DNA of 30,482 nucleotides from DATDSR01 sp036517855 (GTDB taxonomy: Bacteria; Patescibacteriota; Minisyncoccia; Phycocordibacterales; DATDSR01). The position numbers and the translations under genes are program-made. The notes below the pieces were generated by a model. It worked only from the letters and a program-made list of their open reading frames with translations. It was not told the origin of the DNA and ran no database searches. The stretch is from contig DATDSR010000033.1 in NCBI GenBank assembly GCA_036517855.1, positions 1 through 30,482 of the forward strand, written 5' to 3'. Shown here piece by piece: positions 27,270 through 30,482 of this stretch. The number at the start of each line of letters is the position of its first letter. The first letter of the stretch is position 1.

Positions 27270-29807
27270 TTATAACACCTCCACAGAAGCTAACGTATCC
27301 TTGTCACGGAGTTTCATTACTCTTACTCCTTGGGTTTGGCGACCTGACGTGGGGACTTCGCCGGCGGTGACTCTTATGACTTGGCCTTGTTTGCTCATTG
27401 CTACCAGTTCAACTTCATCCCCAACTTCGCCAAGGCTTCGCGGGGCAAGCACCCGTCCCACGACAATTGGTCCTGTCTTCGCAGTCACTTTGGCTGTTTT
27501 AATACCCGAGCCACCACGCTTTTGGATTTTGTATTCTTTGATTTTGGTTTTTTTGCCGAGACCGTTGGCGCTCATTGTGAAGAAGGTTAGTTCACTCTCT
27601 TTGTCTTTCTCCACTTTGTCGGCGCCAATAATTTCGTCATTGCCCTTAAGCTTCATTGCTCGCACGCCGCCTGCCCCGCGACCCATTGGGCGAATGTCTG
27701 ACTCTTTAAAGCGAATTGCTTGGCCGTTCTTTGAAGCAAGAATCACGCTGTCGCTCTTCTCCACCGGCATCACACTCAAGAGTTCGTCGCCCTTCTGCAA
27801 CTTCATGGCGATGATGCCCGAGCGACGCACGTCTTTAAAGCTCTCGGCTGTAACCTTCTTACCCACACCCCTCTTGGTCACCATCATAAGCCCCACTTCG
27901 CCAAGCCTGCCTGCCGGCGAGGCAGGGCTTCGCGGGGTACCGCCCTTTTTGCTACTGGTTAGTGGCAATACACTGGTCACCCGCTCCCCTTCCGACAGTG
28001 ACAAAAAGTTCATAATAGATTTGCCACGAGTAGCTCGCTTGCCCTCGGGTATCTCGTACATCTTAAGTTGATACACCTTACCCTTGTCGGTGAAGAAGAG
28101 TAGGTCGGCGTGAGTGCTTGCCGCCATCAGTATGGTGATGAAGTCCTCCTCCTTGGTGTCGAGGTCCACCACGCCCACTCCCCCGCGCTTCTGGCGCTTG
28201 TACTCATCGGGCCGGGTGCGCTTAATATAGCCTCCGCGAGTGAGCACAAGCACGCTCTCTTCGTCAGGTATCATATCCTCCACGCTAATTTCTTTGGCTC
28301 CGCCCTTCACAACCTTGGTGCGTCGGTCATCACCAAATTTCTCCATAATCTCGTTAAACTCCTTCTTGATGATGGCGAGCATCTTGGCAGTACTCTTCAA
28401 AATTCCTTCAAGCTCATCAATAAGTGCGAGGACCGCGGCTAGTTCGTCCTCAATCTTTTTACGTTCCAAACCAGCAAGTTTTGAAAGTTTCATCTCAAGG
28501 ATGGCATTGGCCTGGAGTTCACTAAACTTGAAACGCTTCATCAAGTTCTCGCGAGCAATCGGCACGTCTTTACTCTGCTTGATTATCTTTATTACTTCAT
28601 CAATGTGGTCGAGCGCTTTCTTCAAACCTTCCAAGATATGCGCGCGCTCTTGCGCTTTGCGAAGGTCAAACTGGGTGCGGCGTTTGACCACAATTTTGCG
28701 ATGCTTGATAAACTCTTCTAAAATGCGCTTGAGCGAGAGCGTCTCGGGCACACCATCTACAAGGGCGAGCATATTGTAGTGGAATGTGGTCTCAAGGTCA
28801 GTGTGTTTGTAGATGGCGTTTAGCACCTTCTGCGGGTAGGCGCCACTCTTAAGGTCGATGGCTATGCGCGTGTCGGCAAGGGTAGTTGATTCGTCACGGA
28901 TGTCCTTAACTCCCTCAACCTTCTTGTCGTGCACAAGGTCAGCAATCTTAATGATAAGCTCGGCCTTGTTGACCTTGTATGGTATGGAGGTAATGATGAT
29001 TTGGCTCTGCCCCGATTTGAGTTCCACAATCTCGGCCTCGCCCCGCGCCATCACACCCCCACGACCAGTTGAGTAGGCGTGGGCAATATCCTTCTTATTA
29101 AATATGATGCCACCTGTGGGGTAATCCGGGCCTTGCACAAACCCGAGCAAGTCTTCGTTGGTGGCGTCGGCATTGTTTGCCAAATGTATGAGAGCCTGCA
29201 TCACCTCGCGCAGGTTGTGCGGCGGAATAGCGGTGGCCATACCCACGGCGATACCGAGTGTGCCATTGAGGAGAAGCGTGGGTACAGCGCTAGGCAGCAC
29301 AGTCGGCTCGGTGCGCGTGGCATCGTAGTTGGGCACTAAATCCACGGTCTCCTTCTCAAGGTCGCGCAGAAGCTCGCCTGCGATTGCTGCGAGCTTTGCC
29401 TCGGTGTAGCGCTGGGCCGCGGGTGGATCACCGTCGATGGAACCGAAGTTGCCTTGACCAAGCACTAGTGGATAGCGAGTGGAGAAATCTTGAGCCAGTT
29501 TAGTGAGAGCATCATAGGCCGCGATGTCACCGTGAGGGTGGTACTTACCAAGCACATCGCCCACCACCAAAGCCGATTTGCGGAAACGCGCGGAGTAGTT
29601 AAGTCCGAGTTGATGCATGGAAAAGAGGATGCGTCGGTGCACTGGCTTAAGACCATCGCGCACATCAGGCAGGGCCCGCGCCACAATCACGCTCATGGCG
29701 TAAGTAATGTAAGAGGCCTTCATCTCGGCAGAGAGCTCAACTGGTATCACCGAACCAGTTGTCACGCCCTTTATTTCTTCCCCCTCCTCTTTTTTATCTT
29801 TCTTCAT
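27270..29807 (-). CDS. gyrA: DNA gyrase subunit A
   Basis: Breakage-reunion subunit of gyrase. VHRRILFSM and KSALVVGDVLGKYHPHGD precede the catalytic tyrosine Y134 in AAQRYTE; the tower and coiled-coil follow. The GyrA box QKRGGVG (about 531-537) opens the C-terminal wrapping domain and distinguishes it from topoisomerase IV. 845 aa. Two peptides foreign to the family lie in loops of this domain: TPRSPASPAGRLGEVG at about 623-639 and PRSLGEVG at about 788-796, both encoded by family A palindromes. gyrB is not in the window. The start follows the upstream gene's stop directly. Confidence 0.97.
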   Translation of the reverse strand: MKKDKKEEGEEIKGVTTGSVIPVELSAEMKASYITYAMSVIVARALPDVRDGLKPVHRRILFSMHQLGLNYSARFRKSALVVGDVLGKYHPHGDIAAYDALTKLAQDFSTRYPLVLGQGNFGSIDGDPPAAQRYTEAKLAAIAGELLRDLEKETVDLVPNYDATRTEPTVLPSAVPTLLLNGTLGIAVGMATAIPPHNLREVMQALIHLANNADATNEDLLGFVQGPDYPTGGIIFNKKDIAHAYSTGRGGVMARGEAEIVELKSGQSQIIITSIPYKVNKAELIIKIADLVHDKKVEGVKDIRDESTTLADTRIAIDLKSGAYPQKVLNAIYKHTDLETTFHYNMLALVDGVPETLSLKRILEEFIKHRKIVVKRRTQFDLRKAQERAHILEGLKKALDHIDEVIKIIKQSKDVPIARENLMKRFKFSELQANAILEMKLSKLAGLERKKIEDELAAVLALIDELEGILKSTAKMLAIIKKEFNEIMEKFGDDRRTKVVKGGAKEISVEDMIPDEESVLVLTRGGYIKRTRPDEYKRQKRGGVGVVDLDTKEEDFITILMAASTHADLLFFTDKGKVYQLKMYEIPEGKRATRGKSIMNFLSLSEGERVTSVLPLTSSKKGGTPRSPASPAGRLGEVGLMMVTKRGVGKKVTAESFKDVRRSGIIAMKLQKGDELLSVMPVEKSDSVILASKNGQAIRFKESDIRPMGRGAGGVRAMKLKGNDEIIGADKVEKDKESELTFFTMSANGLGKKTKIKEYKIQKRGGSGIKTAKVTAKTGPIVVGRVLAPRSLGEVGDEVELVAMSKQGQVIRVTAGEVPTSGRQTQGVRVMKLRDKDTLASVEVL
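27419..27445. repeat. Palindromic element (family A) in gyrA, copy 1
   Basis: 27 nt, the family A sequence plus one A, read as APRSLGEVG in the last part of the gyrase wrapping domain. Confidence 0.85.
27891..27937. repeat. Palindromic element (family A) in gyrA with a nested palindrome
   Basis: The family A 26-mer interrupted after GCGAAGC (minus strand) by a 21-nt second palindrome with arms CCTGCCT/AGGCAGG (27906-27926). Both reading frames are preserved (7 extra codons, PASPAGR). Confidence 0.85.
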
Positions 29808-30047
29808 TTAATTTGTACCATTTGGTGCCTGATATTCTACCTTGCCGCTAAACAAATTCTTAAAAACTTCGAACGGCGAAGGTCCGGCTGTCTGATTCTC
29901 CTTTGATACGCTCGAGCTTATGTTGCCTATCAAACTGTTGGCCCAGACACTGGCGATAACAAGCGTGAGCACAATCGCACTCCAAAATGAAATCGCGTGT
30001 CGCACCGGCTCGGGCTTGGCACGAAGCTTTTCTAAAAACTCAAACAT
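29808..30047 (-). CDS. Small single-pass membrane protein, 79 aa
   Basis: A cytoplasmic amphipathic N-terminus (FEFLEKLRAKPEPVRHAIS), one membrane helix FWSAIVLTLVIASVWANSLI (about 21-40) and an outer Ser/Pro-rich tail. No family recognised. It overlaps the MBL-fold gene by 16 nt, and its stop directly precedes the gyrA ATG, so the three form an operon. Confidence 0.75.
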   Translation of the reverse strand: MFEFLEKLRAKPEPVRHAISFWSAIVLTLVIASVWANSLIGNISSSVSKENQTAGPSPFEVFKNLFSGKVEYQAPNGTN

Positions 30048-30482
30048 ACTACTTCGCCGTCCTTACCTTCTAAATCCTTTTTCTTAAGCAAGAGCTTGTC
30101 TTGCATATTCTCCTTCTCGCCCATTTCTTTAAGAAACTTATGCAAATCACTTTTGTCTTTGTACATCGGCACCACTATTTTTGGCGCCAAGGCACTAGCG
30201 AGCTTGGGGGCGTCCGTGGGTACGAATAATACGTCTATTTCGCCAATCGCCTCCTTTGTTTCAGCGTTCAAACTATCATCCACCAAGGCTCCAAGGTGGC
30301 AAAGCCTGATGTCATCAAAGAGCACAGAATATATTGTATTGATTTTACCTCCAACCCCAGTACTCCCGATACCCTTCACAAAAGTGCCGTCCACTTCGTA
30401 TTCGCCCGGACCGTATATATCAAAACCATCGCGCCCACCAATGCGCAACTTACCATCGGCAAAGCTAATGGAGCTCTCGCCT
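30032..30482 (-). CDS. MBL-fold metal-dependent hydrolase, 5' end outside the window
   Basis: The frame stays open to the window edge (GESSISFADGKLRIGG...), so the N-terminal metal-binding part is not seen. The visible part has YGPGEYEVDGTFVKGIGS, then IRLCHLGAL (metal-ligand His strand), EIDVLFVPTDAP and PKIVVPMYKDK, matching the small Zn-dependent beta-lactamase-fold hydrolases related to L-ascorbate-6-phosphate lactonase. Substrate unknown. First of the operon with the 79-aa membrane protein and gyrA. Confidence 0.85.
   Translation of the reverse strand, partial: GESSISFADGKLRIGGRDGFDIYGPGEYEVDGTFVKGIGSTGVGGKINTIYSVLFDDIRLCHLGALVDDSLNAETKEAIGEIDVLFVPTDAPKLASALAPKIVVPMYKDKSDLHKFLKEMGEKENMQDKLLLKKKDLEGKDGEVVCLSF

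Noticed and set aside
1..30482. Recoded UGA (Gracilibacteria/SR1 code)
   Set aside because: UGA ends many genes at sensible places, including ATGA overlaps (xseA/xseB, infB/rbfA, DUF5678/retropepsin), and the proteins show normal Trp content from UGG.

Overview
This window looks like a chromosomal segment from the Candidate Phyla Radiation (Patescibacteria), most likely a Parcubacteria-type genome. The reasons are an IF-2 that lacks the usual N-terminal extension, an array of about ten small two-helix T4SS_pilin/VirB2-like proteins, a retropepsin plus DUF5678 gene pair, a solute-binding protein without its transporter, dense 4-nt operon overlaps and many small membrane proteins. UGA is used as a stop (for example at the xseA/xseB and infB/rbfA junctions), so the code is the standard one and not the Gracilibacteria/SR1 code. 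No 16S rRNA is present, so a finer placement is inference.

Layout. 1-5200: parB, tRNA-Leu, a small unknown gene, miaA, xseA-xseB, a secreted unknown protein and a HIT hydrolase. 5200-6200: a compact tRNA-Trp / GIY-YIG endonuclease / rpmG / tRNA-Tyr block in which the 5' part of tRNA-Trp is duplicated around the endonuclease gene. 6165-12900: a ClpB/ClpC-like ATPase, a degenerate HtrA-like protein, an unknown gene, superoxide dismutase, cysteine desulfurase and a HAD phosphatase, all on the minus strand. 12960-15630 (plus): DUF4446, infB, rbfA and four tRNAs. 15638-23275 (minus): the pilin array, whose last member is fused to an M15-like peptidase domain. The array is interrupted at 17500-21190 by a plus-strand island with an AbiEi/AbiEii toxin-antitoxin pair and a three-gene membrane operon of unknown function. 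23290-30482 (minus): a membrane-anchored solute-binding protein, methyltransferase, retropepsin + DUF5678, a small-molecule phosphotransferase, gyrA and an MBL-fold protein that runs off the window.

Two themes stand out beyond the genes. First, the sequence carries several families of short palindromic elements. Some sit in-frame inside conserved proteins (xseA, cysteine desulfurase, gyrA twice, parB, miaA), one is nested inside another, and one has split a tRNA-Trp fragment with an apparent 4-bp target duplication. This resembles the Rickettsia palindromic elements in logic, not in sequence. Second, six genes (parB, clpB, DUF4446, a pilin, the methyltransferase, DUF5678) have a -10 hexamer exactly 6 nt before the ATG, which predicts leaderless mRNAs. 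A different set of genes, mostly unrecognised, has good Shine-Dalgarno sites instead. The best candidate for an undescribed system is the GIY-YIG cassette that appears to duplicate and restore tRNA-Trp; the second is the in-frame palindrome family.
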